Source: Ptiloglossa arizonensis (Eukaryota > Arthropoda > Insecta > Hymenoptera > Colletidae). From it: 64,000 nucleotides of DNA. A program made the position numbers and the translations under genes. Where the stretch lies: NCBI RefSeq assembly GCF_051014685.1, contig NW_027478538.1, positions 868,001 to 932,000 of the forward strand. The letters run 5' to 3'. Below are positions 1-13,899 of the stretch, in pieces; positions within the stretch are counted from its first letter, which is position 1, and the number at the start of each line of letters is the position of its first letter. The notes beneath the pieces are model-generated. The model made no database searches, was not told the DNA's origin, and saw only the letters and a list, made by a program, of their open reading frames with translations.

Positions 1-486
1 TATCTCGCGAATGGATTGACGAACTCGAGAATTTCCTATTGCATCTGAAAGCAGAAACCCGCCCGATTACAACGGTGTGTGTACTTTTCCCCTAAGCCAT
101 TCCAGTTGTTGGTTTCGAGTATCAGACTTGCGAAAATTTTAATGGTTTCTCAACCATTCCTTAACTTCAAACTCCCATATCTCGCGAACGGATTGACGAA
201 CTCGAGAAATTCCTGTTGCATCTGAAAGTAGAAACTAGCCCGATTACAAAGGTATGTGTATTTTTTCCCTAGGCCATTGTAGTTATCGGATTCGAGTATC
301 AGACTTGCGAAAATTTTGATGGTTTCTCAACCATTCCTTAACCTCATACACCCATATCTCGCGAACGGATTGACGAACTCGAGAAATTCCTGTTGCATGT
401 GAAAGTAGAATCTCGCCCGATTACAACGGTGTGTGTACTTTTCCCCTAGGCCATTCCAGTTGTTGGTTTCGAGTATCAGACCAGCG
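1..486. repeat. Block paired with 5,315-5,801 (30-monomer offset)
   Basis: Shared rare variants are TCGCGAATGG, cagaaacCCGC, CCCCTAAGCC, aaactAGCCCG and gttatCGGattcgag. The offset is 30 x 177 + 4 bases, and the extra four match insertions seen in between. Differences noted include ctcaTAcaccc versus ctcaaacaccc. The first part (TCGCGAATGG, cccctAAgcc) also recurs at 1,949 (11 monomers downstream). Confidence 0.85.
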
Positions 487-769
487 AAAATTTTGATGGT
501 TTCTCATGCATTCCTGAAATTCAAACTTCCATATCTCGCGAACGGATTGACGAACTCGAGAATTTCCTATTGCATCTGACAGCAGAAACTCGCCCGATTA
601 CAACGGTATGTGTATTTTTGCCCTAGGCCATAGTAGTTATTGGATGCGAGTATCAGACTTGCGAAAATTTTGATGACTTCTCAACCAATCCTTAACTTCA
701 AACTGCCATACCTCGCGAACGCATTGACGAACTCGAGAAATTCCTGTTGCATGTGAAAGTAGAATCTCG

Positions 770-2165
770 CCCGATTACAATGGTATGTGTATTTTTCCCC
801 TAGGCATTTGTAGTTGTTGGTTTCGAGTATCAGACTTGCGAAAATTTTGATGGTTTCTCAACCATTCCTTAACTTCAAACTTCCATATCTCGCGAACGGA
901 TTGACGAACTCGAGAAATTCCTGTTGCATCTGAAAGTAGAAACTCGCCCGATTACAACGGCATGTGTATTTTTCCCCTAGGCCATTGTAGTTATTGGTTT
1001 CGAGTATCAGATCTGCGAAAATTTTGATGGCTCCTCAACCATTCCTTAACCTCAAACACCCATATCCCGCGAACGGATTGACGAACTCGAGAAATTCCTG
1101 TTGCATATGAAAGTAGAAAGTCGCCCGATTACAACGGTATGTGTATTTTTCCCCTAGGCCTTTGAAGTTACTGGTTTCGAGTATCAGATTTGCGAAAATT
1201 TTGATGGTTTCTCAACCATTCCTTATTTTCACACTTCCATATCTCGCGAACGGATTGACGAACTCGAGAATTTCCTGTTGCATCTGAAAGCAGAAACTCG
1301 CCCGATTACAACGGTGTGTGTACTTTTTCCCCTAGGCCATTCCAGTTGTTGGTTTCGAGTATCAGACCAGCGAAAATTTTGATGGTTTCTCATGCATTCC
1401 TCAACTTCACACTTCCATATCTCGCGAACGGATTGACGAACTCGAGAATTTCCTATTGCATCTGAAAGCAGAAACTCGCCCGATTACAACGGTATGTGTA
1501 TTTTTCCCCTAGGCCATTGTAGTTATTGGTTTCGAGTATCAGACTTGCGAAAATTTTGATGGTTTCTCATCCATTCCTCAACTTCCAACTCCCATATCTC
1601 GCGAACGGATTGACGAACTCGAGATTTTCCTATTGCATCTGAAAGCAGAAACTCGCCCGATTACAACGGTATGTGTATTTTTCCCCTAGGCCATAGTAAT
1701 TATTGATTTCAAGTATCAGACTTGCGAAAATTGTGATGGTTTATCAACCATTCCTTAACTTCAAACTCCCATATCTCGCGAACGGATTGATGAACTCGAG
1801 AAATTCCTGTTGCATCTGAAAGTAGAAACTCGCCCGATTACAAAGATATGTGTGTTTTCCCCCTAGGCCTTTGAAGTTATTGGTTTCGAGTATCAGACTT
1901 GTGAAAATTTTGATGGTTTCTCAACCATTCCTTATTTTCACACTTCCATATCTCGCGAATGGATTGACGAACTCGAGAATTTCCTATTGCATCTGAAAGC
2001 AGAAACCCGCACGATTACAACGGTGTGTGTACTTTTCCCCTAAGCCATTCCAGTTGTTGGTTTCGAGTATCAGACTTGCGAAAATTTTAATGGTTTCTCA
2101 ACCATTCCTTAACTTCAAACTCCCATATCTCGCGAACGGATTGACGAACTCGAGAAATTCCTGAT
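770..2165. repeat. 19-monomer-offset duplication, first copy (pairs with 4,135-5,530)
   Basis: About 7.9 monomers recur 19 monomers downstream. Private markers are atcagATCTGcg with gatggCTCctcaacc (near 1,006), the 5-T variant gtacTTTTTcccc (near 1,321) and attgTgatggtttATcaacc (near 1,735). Only a handful of substitutions separate the copies. The flanking monomers do not match beyond about 770 and 2,165. Confidence 0.88.
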
Positions 2166-3224
2166 GCATCTGAAAGTAGAAACTCGACCGATTACAATGG
2201 TGTGTGTACTTTTCCCCTAGGCCATTCCAGTTATTGGTTTCGAGTATCAGACCAGCGAAAATTTTGATGGTTTCTCAACCATTCCTTAACTTCAAACTCC
2301 CATATCTCGCGAACGGATTGAAGAACTCGAGAAATTCCTGTTGCATCTGAAAGTAGAAACTCGCCCGATGACAAAGATATGTGTGTTTTCCCCCTAGGCG
2401 TTTGTAGTTGTTGGTTTCGAGTATCAGACTCGCAAAAATTTTGATGGTTTCTCAACCATTCCTTAACTTCAAACTCCCATATCTCGCGAACGGATTGTCG
2501 AACTCGAGAAATTCCTGTTGCATCTGAAAGTAGAAACTCGCCTGATTACAATGGTATGTGTATTTTTCCCCTAGGCATTTGTAGTTGTTGGTTTCGAGTA
2601 TCAGACTTGCGAAAATTTTGATGGTTTCTCAACCATTCCTTAATTTCAAACTCCCATATCTCGCGAACAGATTGACGAACTCGAGAATTTCCTATTGCAT
2701 CTGAAAGCAGAAACTCGCCCGATTACAACGGTATGTGTATTTTTGCCTTAGGCCATAGTAGTTATTGGATTCGAGTATCAGACTTGCGAAAATTTTGATG
2801 ATTTCTCAACCATTCTTTAACTTCAAACTCCCATATCTCGCGAACGGATTGACGAACTCGAGAAATTCCTGTTGCATCTGAAAGTAAAAACTCGCCCGAT
2901 TACAATGATATGTGTACTTTTCCCCTAGGACATTCCAGTTATTGGTTTCGTGTATCAGACTTGCGAAAATTTTAATGGTTTCTCATGCATTCCTTAACTT
3001 CACACTTCCGTATCTCGCGAACGGATTGACGAACTCGAGAATTTCCTATTGCATCTGAAAGCAGAAACTCGCCCGATTACAACGGTATGTGTATTTTTCC
3101 CCTAGGCCTTTGAAGTTATTGGTTTCGAGTATCAGACTTGCGAAAATTTTGATGGTTTCTCAACCATTCCTTATTTTCACACTTCCATATCTCGCGAACG
3201 GATTGACGAACTCGAGAATTTCCT

Positions 3225-4245
3225 GTTGCATCTGAAAGCAGAAACTCGCCCGATTACAACGGTGTGTGTACTTTTTCCCCTAGGCCATTCCAGTTGTTGG
3301 TTTCGAGTATCAGACTTGCGAAAATTTTGATGGTTCCTCAACCATTCCTTGACCTCAAACTCCCATTTCTCACGAACGGATTGACGAACTCGAGAAATTC
3401 CTGTTGCATCTGAAAGTAGAAACTCGACCGATTACAATGGTGTGTGTACTTTTCCCCTAGGCCATTCCAGTTGTTGGTTTCGAGTATCAGACTTGCGAAA
3501 ATTTTGATGGTTTCTCAACCATTCCTTAATTTCAAACTGCCATATCTCGCGAACGGATTGACGAACTCGAGAATTTCCTATTGCATCTGAAAGCAGAAAC
3601 TCGCCCGATTACAACGGTATGTGTATTTTTGCCTTAGGCAATAGTAGTTATTGGATTCGAGTATCAGACTTGCGAAAATTTTGATGGTTTCTCAACCATT
3701 CCTTGACCTCAAACTCCCATTTCTCGCGAACGGATTGACGAACTCGAGAAATTCCTGGTGCATCTGAAAGTAGAAACTCGACCGATTACAATGGTGTGTG
3801 TACTTTTCCCCTAGGCCATTCCAGTTATTGGTTTCGAGTATCAGACCAGCGAAAATTTTGATGGTTTCTCAACCATTCCTTAACTTCAAACTCCCATATC
3901 TCGCGAACGGATTGACGAACTCGAGAAATTCCTGTTGCATCTGAAAGTAGAAACTCGCCCGATGACAAAGATATGTGTGTTTTCCCCCTAGGCGTTTGTA
4001 GTTGTTGGTTTCGAGTATCAGACTCGCAAAAATTTTGATGGTTTCTCAACCATTCCTTAACTTCAAACTCCCATATCTCGCGAACGGATTGTCGAACTCG
4101 AGAAATTCCTGTTGCATCTGAAAGTAGAAACTCGCCCGATTACAATGGTATGTGTATTTTTCCCCTAGGCATTTGTAGTTGTTGGTTTCGAGTATCAGAC
4201 TTGCGAAAATTTTGATGGTTTCTCAACCATTCCTTAACTTCAAAC
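3225..4245. repeat. 33-monomer-offset duplication, first copy (pairs with 9,069-10,089)
   Basis: Shared markers are catTTCTCAcgaacgg (3,366 and 9,210), gaaactcGAccgattacaatgg, gccTTaggc, and the run cccgatGacaaagatatgtg followed by gactCGCAaaaattttg. The offset is 5,844 bases, i.e. 33 monomers + 3. Confidence 0.85.
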
Positions 4246-5530
4246 TTCCATATCTCGCGAACGGATTGACGAACTCGAGAAATTCCTGTTGCATCTGAAA
4301 GTAGAAACTCGCCCGATTACAACGGCATGTGTATTTTTCCCCTAGGCCATTGTAGTTATTGGTTTCGAGTATCAGATCTGCGAAAATTTTGATGGCTCCT
4401 CAACCATTCCTTAACCTCAAACACCCATATCCCGCGAACGGATTGACGAACTCGAGAAATTCCTGTTGCATATGAAAGTAGAAAGTCGCCCGATTACAAC
4501 GGTATGTGTATTTTTCCCCTAGGCCTTTGAAGTTACTGGTTTCGAGTATCAGATTTGCGAAAATTTTGATGGTTTCTCAACCATTCCTTATTTTCACACT
4601 TCCATATCTCGCGAACGGATTGACGAACTCGAGAATTTCCTGTTGCATCTGAAAGCAGAAACTCGCCCGATTACAACGGTGTGTGTACTTTTTCCCCTAG
4701 GCCATTCCAGTTGTTGGTTTCGAGTATCAGACCAGCGAAAATTTTGATGGTTTCTCATGCATTCCTCAATTTCACACTTCCATATCTCGCGAACGGATTG
4801 ACGAACTCGAGAATTTCCTATTGCATCTGAAAGCAGAAACTCGCCCGATTACAACGGTATGTGTATTTTTCCCCCAGGGCCATTGTAGTTATTGGTTTCG
4901 AGTATCAGACTTGCGAAAATTTTGATGGTTTCTCATCCATTCCTCAACTTCCAACTCCCATATCTCGCGAACGGATTGACGAACTCGAGATTTTCCTATT
5001 GCATCTGAAAGCAGAAACTCGCCCGATTACAACGGTATGTGTATTTTTCCCCTAGGCCATAGTAATTATTGATTTCAAGTATCAGACTTGCGAAAATTGT
5101 GATGGTTTATCAACCATTCCTTAACTTCAAACTCCCATATCTCGCGAACGGATTGACGAACTCGAGAAATTCCTGTTGCATCTGAAAGTAGAAACTCGCC
5201 CGATTACAAAGATATGTGTGTTTTCCCCCTAGGCCTTTGAAGTTATTGGTTTCGAGTATCAGACTTGTGAAAATTTTGATGGTTTCTCAACCATTCCTTA
5301 TTTTCACACTTCCATATCTCGCGAATGGATTGACGAACTCGAGAATTTCCTATTGCATCTGAAAGCAGAAACCCGCACGATTACAACGGTGTGTGTACTT
5401 TTCCCCTAAGCCGTTCCAGTTGTTGGTTTCGAGTATCAGACTTGCGAAAATTTTAATGGTTTCTCAACCATTCCTTAACTTCAAACTCCCATATCTCGCG
5501 AACGGATTGACGAACTCGAGAAATTCCTGT
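4135..5530. repeat. 19-monomer-offset duplication, second copy
   Basis: This block matches 770-2,165 at 19 x 177 bases plus 2, rising to plus 3 after the extra base at 4,871 (CCCCCAGGGCC for CCCCTAGGCC). That insertion destroys the CCTAGG site of its monomer. The insertion is absent from the first copy, so it arose after the duplication or was lost from the other copy. Confidence 0.88.
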
Positions 5531-5811
5531 TGCATCTGAAAGTAGAAACTAGCCCGATTACAAAGGTATGTGTATTTTTTCCCTAGGCCATTGTAGTTAT
5601 CGGATTCGAGTATCAGACTTGCGAAAATTTTGATGGTTTCTCAACCATTCCTTAACCTCAAACACCCATATCTCGCGAACGGATTGAAGAACTCGAGAAA
5701 TTCCTGTTGCATGTGAAAGTAGAATCTCGCCCGATTACAACGGTGTGTGTACTTTTCCCCTAGGCCATTCCAGTTGTTGGTTTCGAGTATCAGACCAGCG
5801 AAAATTTTGAT

Positions 5812-6640
5812 GGCTCCTCAACCATTCCTTAACCTCAAACACCCATATCCCGCGAACGGATTGACGAACTCGAGAAATTCCTGTTGCATGTGAAAGTAGA
5901 AAGTCGCCCGATTACAACGGTATGTGTATTTTTCCCCTAGGCCTTTGAAGTTATTGGTTTCGAGTATCAGATTTGCGAAAATTTTGATGGTTTCTCAACC
6001 ATTCCTTATTTTCACACTTCCATATCTCGCGAACGGATTGACGAACTCGAGAATTTCCTGTTGCATCTGAAAGCAGAAACTCGCCCGATTACAACGGTGT
6101 GTGTACTTTTTCCCATAGGCCATTCCAGTTGTTGGTTTCGAGTATCAGACCAGCGAAAATTTTGATGGTTTCTCATGCATTCCTCAACTTCACACTTCCA
6201 TATCTCGCGAACGGATTGACGAACTCGAGAATTTCCTATTGCATCTGAAAGCAGAAACTCGCCCGATTACAACGGTATGTGTATTTTTCCCCTAGGCCAT
6301 TGTAGTTATTGGTTTCGAGTATCAGACTTGCGAAAATTTTGATGGTTTCTCATCCATTCCTTAACTTCCAACTCCCATATCTCGCGAACGGATTGACGAA
6401 CTCGAGATTTTCCTATTGCATCTGAAGGCAGAAACTCGCCCGATTACAACGGTATGTGTATTTTTCCCCTAGGCCATAGTAATTATTGATTTCAAGTATC
6501 AGACTTGCGAAAATTGTGATGGTTTATCAACCATTCCTTAACTTCAAACTCCCATATCTCGCGAACGGATTGACGAACTCGAGAAATTCCTGTTGCATCT
6601 GAAAGTAGAAACTCGCCCGATTACAAAGATATGTGTGTTT
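5812..6640. repeat. 27-monomer-offset copy of 1,029-1,857
   Basis: GGCTCCTCAACC, ccgcgaacgg, agaaaGTCGCC and attgTgatggtttATcaacc follow in the same order as at 1,029-1,857 (offset 27 x 177 + 4). Immediately upstream, 5,315-5,801 follows the 30-monomer register instead. The change near 5,801-5,812 therefore equals loss of three monomers in this copy. Confidence 0.85.
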
Positions 6641-8064
6641 TCCCCCTAGGCCTTTGTAGTTGTTGGTTTCGAGTATCAGACTTGCGAAAATTTTGATGGT
6701 TTCTCAATCATTCCTTAACTTCAAACTCCCATATCTCGCGAACGGATTGACGAACTCGAGAATTTCCTATTGCATCTGAAAGCAGAAACTCGCCCGATTA
6801 CAACGGTATGTGTATTTTTGCCTTAGGCCATAGTAGTTATTGGATTCGAGTATCAGACTTGCGAAAATTTTGATGATTTCTCAACCATTCCTTAACTTCA
6901 AACTGCCATATCTTGCGAACGCATTGACGAACTCGAGAAATTCCTGTTGCATGTGAAAGTAGAACCTCGCCCGATTACAACGGTGTGTGTACTTTTCCCC
7001 TAGGCCATTCCAGTTGTTGGTTTCGAGTATCAGATCAGCGAATATTTTGATGGTTTCTCAAACATTCCTTAACTTCAAACTTCCATATCTCGCGAACGGA
7101 TTGACGAACTCGAGAATTTCCTATTGCATCTGACAGCAGAAACTCGCCCGATTACAACGGTATGTGTATTTTTGCCGTAGGCCATAGTAGTTATTGGATG
7201 CGAGTATCAGACTTGCGAAAATTTTGATGACTTCTCAACCAATCCTTAACTTCAAACTGCCATACCTCGCGAACGCATTGACGAACTCCAGAAATTCCTG
7301 TTGCATGTGAAAATAGAATCTCGCCCGATTACAATGGTATGTGTATTTTTCCCCTAGGCATTTGTAGTTGTTGGTTTCGAGTATCAGACTTGCGAAAATT
7401 TTGATGGTTTCTCAACCATTCCTTAACTTCAAACTCCCATATCTCGCGAACGGATTGACGAACTCGAGAAATTCCTGTTGCATCTGAAAGTAGAAACTCG
7501 CCCGATTACAACGGCATGTGTATTTTTCCCCTAGGCCATTGTAGTTATTGGTTTCGAGTATCAGCCCAGCGAAAATTTTGATTGTTTCTCAACCATTCCT
7601 TAACTTCAAACTCCCATATCCCGCGAACGGATTGACGAACTCGAGAAATTCCTGTTGCATGTGAAAGTAGAAAGTCGCCCGATTACAACGGTATGTGTAT
7701 TTTTCTCCTAGGCCTTTGTAGTTATTGGTTTCGAGTATCAGACTTGCGAAAATTTTGATGGTTTCTCAACCATTCCTTAACTTCAAACTCCCATATCTCG
7801 CGAACGGATTGACGAACTCGAGAAATTCCTGTTGCATCTGAAAGTAGAAACTCGCCCGATTACAACGGTACGTGTATTTTTGCCCTGGGCCATTGTAGTT
7901 ATTGGATTCGCGTATCGGACTTGCGAAAATTTTGATGATTTCTCAACCATTCCTTAACTTCAAATTCCCATATCCCGCGAACGGATTGACGAACTCGAGA
8001 AATTCCTGTTGCATGTGAAAGTAGAAAGTCGCCCGATTACAACGGTATGTGTATTCTTCCCCTA
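6641..8064. repeat. Mosaic stretch of recombined monomers
   Basis: Blocks here trace to different parts of the first 3 kb. About 6,650-6,900 resembles 2,575-2,830 (23 monomers + 4 bases), with gccTTaggccatag followed by gatgAtttctc. About 7,064-7,434 resembles 510-880 (37 monomers + 5), sharing gatgaCTtctcaaccAAtcc and gccatAcctcgcgaacgCattg. Between them the order of variants is new. No gene or inserted element is present. Confidence 0.75.
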
Positions 8065-9145
8065 GGCCTTCGAAGTTATTGGTTTCGAGTATCAGATTTG
8101 CGAAAATTTTGATGGTTTCTCAACCATTCCTTATTTTCACACTTCCATATCTCGCGAACGGATTGACGAACTCGAGAATTTCCTGTTGCATCTGAAAGCA
8201 GAAACTCGCCCGATTACAACGGTGTGTGTACTTTTCCCCTAGGCCATTGTAGTTATTGGTTTCGAGTATCAGACTTGCGAAAATTTTGATGGTTTCTCAT
8301 CCGTTCCTTAACTTCCAACTCCCATATCTCGCGAACGGATTGACGAACTCGAGAATTTCCTATTGCATCTGAAAGCAGAAACTCGCCCGATTACAACGGT
8401 ATGTGTATTTTTCCCCTAGGCCATAGTAATTATTGATTTCAAGTATCAGACTTGCGAAAATTGTGATGGTTTATCAACCATTCCTTAACTTCAAACTCCC
8501 ATATCTCGCGAACGGATTGACGAACTCGAGAAATTCCTGTTGCATCTGAAAGTAGAAACTCGCCCGATTACAAAGATACGTGTGTTTTCCCCCTAGGCCT
8601 TTGTAGTTGTTGGTTTCGAGTATCAGACTTGCGAAAATTTTGATGGTTTCTCAACCATTCCTTAACTTCAAACTCCCATATCTCGCGAACGGATTGACGA
8701 ACTCGAGAATTTCCTATTGCATCTGAAAGCAGAAACTCGCTCGATTACAATGGTATGTGTATTTTTCCCCTAGGCATTTGTAGTTATTGGTTTCGTGTAT
8801 CAGACTTGCGAAAATATTGATGGTTTCTCAACCATTCCTTATTTTCGCACTTCCATATCTCGCGAACGCATTGACGAACTCGAGAAATTCCTGTTGCATG
8901 TGAAAGTAGAATCTCGCCCGATTACAATGGTATGTGTATTTTTCCCCTAGGCATTTGTGGTTATTGGTTTCGAGTATCAGACTTGCGAAAATTTTGATGG
9001 TTTCTCAACCATTCCTTATTTTCGCACTTCCATATCTCGCGAACGGATTGACGAACTCGAGAACTTCCTATTGCATCTGAAAGCAGAAACTCGCCCGATT
9101 ACAACGGTGTGTGTACTTTTCCCCTAGGCCATTCCAGTTGTTGGT
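8065..9145. repeat. 14-monomer-offset duplication, first copy (pairs with 10,543-11,622)
   Basis: Markers in order are ggccttCGaag, attgTgatggtttATcaacc (8,471 and 10,949), ctcgcTcgattacaatgg, tttcgTgtatcag, and ccttattttcGcacttcc. The offset is 2,478 bases, exactly 14 monomers. Confidence 0.87.
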
Positions 9146-10089
9146 TTCGAGTATCAGACTTGCGAAAATTTTGATGGTTCCTCAACCATTCCTTGACCTC
9201 AAACTCCCATTTCTCACGAACGGATTGACGAACTCGAGAAATTCCTGTTGCATCTGAAAGTAGAAACTCGACCGATTACAATGGTGTGTGTACTTTTCCC
9301 CTAGGCCATTCCAGTTGTTGGTTTCGAGTATCAGACTTGCGAAAATTTTGATGGTTTCTCAACCATTCCTTAATTTCAAACTGCCATATCTCGCGAACGG
9401 ATTGACGAACTCGAGAATTTCCTATTGCATCTGAAAGCAGAAACTCGCCCGATTACAACGGTATGTGTATTTTTGCCTTAGGCCATAGTAGTTATTGGAT
9501 TCGAGTATCAGACTTGCGAAAATTTTGATGGTTTCTCAACCATTCCTTGACCTCAAACTCCCATTTCTCGCGAACGGATTGACGAACTCGAGAAATTCCT
9601 GGTGCATCTGAAAGTAGAAACTCGACCGATTACAATGGTGTGTGTACTTTTCCCCTAGGCAATTCCAGTTATTGGTTTCGAGTATCAGACCAGCGAAAAT
9701 TTTGATGGTTTCTCAACCATTCCTTAACTTCAAACTCCCATATCTCGCGAACGGATTGACGAACTCGAGAAATTCCTGTTGCATCTGAAAGTAGAAACTC
9801 GCCCGATGACAAAGATATGTGTGTTTTCGCCCTAGGCGTTTGTAGTTGTTGGTTTCGAGTATCAGACTCGCAAAAATTTTGATGGTTTCTCAACCATTCC
9901 TTAACTTCAAACTCCCATATCTCGCGAACGGATTGTCGAACTCGATAAATTCCTGTTGCATCTGAAAGTAGAAACTCGCCCGATTACAATGGTATGTGTA
10001 TTTTTCCCCTAGGCATTTGTAGTTGTTGGTTTCGAGTATCAGACTTGCGAAAATTTTGATGGTTTCTCAACCATTCCTTAACTTCAAAC
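9069..10089. repeat. 33-monomer-offset duplication, second copy
   Basis: This block matches 3,225-4,245 with few changes, for example ttttcGccctaggcg for ttttccccctaggcg, and cgaTaaattcc for cgagaaattcc near 9,940. The second change removes the CTCGAG site of that monomer. Confidence 0.85.
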
Positions 10090-10542
10090 TCCCATATCTC
10101 GCGAACGGATTGACGAACTCGAGAACTTCCTATTGCATCTGAATGCAGAAACTCGCCCGATTACAACGGTGTGTGTACTTTTCCCCTAGGCCATTCCAGT
10201 TGCTGGTTTCCAGTATCAGATCAGCGAAAATTTTCATGGTTTCTCAAGCATTCCTTAACTTCAAACTTCCTTATCTCGCGAACGGATTGACGAACTCGAG
10301 AATTTCCTATTGCATCTGAATGCAGAAACTCGCACGATTACAACGGTATGTGTACTTTTGCCCTAGGCCATAGTAGTTGTTGGTTTCGAGTATCAGATCA
10401 GCGAAAATTTTGATGGTTTCTCAACCATTCCTTAACTTCAAACTCCCATATCTCGCGAACGGATTGACGAACTCGAGAAATTCCTGTTGCATCTGAAAGT
10501 AGGAACTCGCCCGATGACAAAGATATGTGTGTTTTCCCCCTA

Positions 10543-11622
10543 GGCCTTCGAAGTTATTGGTTTCGAGTATCAGATTTGCGAAAATTTCGATGGTTTCTCA
10601 ACCATTCCTTATTTTCACAATTCCATATCTCGCGAACGGATTGACGAACTCGAGAATTTCCTGTTGCATCTGAAAGCAGAAACTCGCCCGATTACAACGG
10701 TGTGTGTACTTTTCCCCTAGGCCATTGTAGTTATTGGTTTCGAGTATCAGACTTACGAAAATTTTGATGGTTTCTCATCCATTCCTTAACTTCCAACTCC
10801 CATATCTCGCGAACGGTTTGACGAACTCGAGAATTTCCTATTGCATCTGAAAGCAGAAACTCGCCCGATTACAACGGTATGTGTATTTTTCCCCTAGGCC
10901 ATAGTAATTATAGATTTCAAGTATCAGACTTGCGAAAATTGTGATGGTTTATCAACCATTCCTTAACTTCAAACTCCCATATCTCGCGAACGGATTGACG
11001 AACTCGAGAAATTCCTGTTGCATCTGAAAGTAGAAACACGCCCGATTACAAAGATATGTGTGTTTTCCCCCTAGGCCTTTGTAGTTGTTGGTTTCGAGTA
11101 TCAGACTTGCGAAAATTTTGATGGTTTCTCAACCATTACTTAACTTCAAACTCCCATATCTCGCGAACGGATTGACGAACTCGAGAATTTCCTATTGCAT
11201 CTGAAAGCAGAAACTCGCTCGATTACAATGGTATGTGTATTTTTCCCCTAGGCATTTGTAGTTATTGGTTTCGTGTATCAGACTTGCGAAAATTTTGATG
11301 GTTTCTCAACCATTCCTTATTTTCGCACTTCCATATCTCGCGAACGCATTGACGAACTCGAGAAATTCCTGTTGCATGTGAAAGTAGAATCTCGCCCGAT
11401 TACAATGGTATGTGTATTTTTCCCCTAGGCATTTGTGGTTATTGGTTTCGAGTATCAGACTTGCGAAAATTTGATGGTTTCTCAACCATTCCTTATTTTC
11501 GCACTTCCATATCTCGCGAACGGATTGACGAACTCGAGAACTTCCTATTGCATCTGAAAGCAGAAACTTGCCCGATTACAGCGGTGTGTGTACTTTTCCC
11601 CTAGGCCATTCCACTTCTTGGT
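10543..11622. repeat. 14-monomer-offset duplication, second copy
   Basis: This copies 8,065-9,145. It carries a one-base deletion near 11,469 (cgaaaatttgatgg, one T short), which cuts the A4T4 tract to A4T3. The deletion is not in the first copy, so it is younger than the duplication or was lost there. Confidence 0.87.
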
Positions 11623-11808
11623 TTCGAGTATCAGATCAGCGAAAATTTTTATGGTTTCTCAAGCATTCCTTAACTTCAAACTTCCATATCTCGCGAACGG
11701 ATTGACGAACTCGAGAATTTCCTATTGCATCTGAATGCAGAAACTCGCCCGAATACAACGGTATGTGTACTTTTGCCCTAGGCCATAGTAGTTGTTGGTT
11801 TCGAGTAT

Positions 11809-13618
11809 CAGACTTGCGAAAATTTTGATGGTTTCTCAACCATTCCTTGACCTCAAACTCCCATTTCTCGCGAACGGATTGACGAACTCGAGAAATTCCT
11901 GTTGCATCTGAAAGTAGAAACTCGACCGATTACAATGATGTGTGTACTTTTCCCCTAGGCCATTCCAGTTGTTGGTTTCGAGTATCAGACTTGCGAAAAT
12001 TTTGATGGTTTCTCAACCATTCCTTAATTTCAAACTCCCATATCTCGCGAACGGATTGACGAACTCGAGAATTTCCTATTGCATCTGAAAGCAGAAACTC
12101 GCCCGATTACAACGGTATGTGTATTTTTGCCTTAGGCCATAGTAGTTATTGGATTCGAGTATCAGACTTGCGAAAATTTTGATGGTTTCTCAACCATTCC
12201 TTGACCTCAAACTCCCATTTCTCGCGAACGGATTGACGAACTCGAGAAATTCCTTTTGTATCTGAAAGTAGAAACTCGACCGATTACAATGGTGTGTGTA
12301 CTTTTCCCCTAGGCCATTCCAGTTATTGGTTTCGAGTATCAGACCAGCGAAAATTTAGATGGTTTCTCAACCATTCCTTAACTTCAAACTCCCATATCTC
12401 GCGAACGGATTGACGAACTCGAGAAATTCCTGTTGCATCTGAAAGTAGAAACTCGCCCGATGACAAAGATATGTGTGTTTTCCCCCTAGGCGTTTGTGGT
12501 TGTTGGTTTCGAGTATCAGACTCGCAAAAATTTTGATGGTTTCTCAACCATTCCTTAACTTCAAACTCCCATATCTCGCGAACGGATTGACGAACTCGAG
12601 AACTTCCTATTGCATCTGAAAGCAGAAACTCGCCCGATTACAACGGTGTGTGTACATTTCCCCTAGGCCATTCCAGTTGTTGGTTTCGAGTATCAGACTT
12701 GCGAAAATTTTGATGGTTTCTCAACCATTCCTTAATTTCAAACTCCCATATCTCGCGAACGGATTGACGAACTCGAGAATTTCCTATTGCATCTGAAAGC
12801 AGAAACTCGCCCGATTACAACGGTATGTGTATTTTTGCCTTAGGCCATAGTAGTTATTGGATTCGAGTATCAGACTTGCGAAAATTTTGATGATTTCTCA
12901 ACCATTCCTTAACTTCAAACTGCCATATCTCGCGAACGCATTGACGAACTCGAGAAATTCCTGTTGCATCTGAAAGTAGAAACTCGCCCGATTACAATGG
13001 TATGTTTATTTTTCCCCTAGGCATTTGTAGTTATTGGTTTCGAGTATCAGACCAGCGAAAATTTTGATTGTTTCTCAACCATTCCTTAACTTCAAACTCC
13101 CATATCCCGCGAACGGATTGACGAACTCGAGAAATTCCTGTTGCATGTGAAAGTAGAAAGTCGCCCGATTACAACGGTATGTGTATTTTTCTCCTAGGCC
13201 TTTGTAGTTATTGGTTTCGAGTATCAGACTTGCGAAAATTTTGATGGATTCTCAACCATTCCTTATTTTCACACTTCCATATCTCGCAAACGGATTGACG
13301 AACTCGAGAATTTCCTATTTCATCTGAAAGCAGAAACTCGCCCGATTACAACGGTGTGTGTACTTTTCCCCTGGGCCAGTCCAGTTGTTGGTTTCGAGTA
13401 TCAGACCAGCGAAAATATTGATGGTTTCTCAAGCATGCCTTAACTTCAAACTTTCATATCTCGCGGACGGATTGACGAACTCGAGAAATTCCTGTTGCAT
13501 CTGAAAGTAGAAACTCGCCCGATGACAAAGATATGTGTGTTTTCCCCCTAGGCGTTTGTATTTGTTGGTTTCGAGTATCAGACTTGCGAAAATTTTGCTG
13601 GTTTCTCAACCATTCCTT
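11809..13618. repeat. 31-monomer-offset duplication, first copy (pairs with 17,298-19,107)
   Basis: Ten monomers recur at 5,489 bases (31 x 177 + 2). Shared markers are acaatgAtgtgtg, gtgtacAtttcccc, tttctCctaggcc, gatggAttctcaacc, ctcgcAaacgg, ctattTcatctg, ctGGGccagtcc, aaatAttgatgg and caagcatGcc. The part near 13,371 also recurs 14 monomers on, near 15,849. Confidence 0.87.
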
Positions 13619-13899
13619 ATTTTCACACTTCCATATCTCGCGAACGGATTGACGAACTCGAGAATTTCCTATTGCATCTGAATGTAGAAACTCGCCCGAT
13701 GACAAAGATATGCGTGTTTTCCCCCTAGGCGTTTGTAGTTGTTGGTTTCGAGTATCAGACTGGCAAAAATTTTGATGGTTTCTCAACCATTCCTTAACTT
13801 CAAACTCCCATATCTCGCGAACGGATTGACGAACTCGAGAACTTCCTATTGCATCTGAAAGCAGAAACTCGCCCGATTACAACGGTGTGTGTACTTTTC

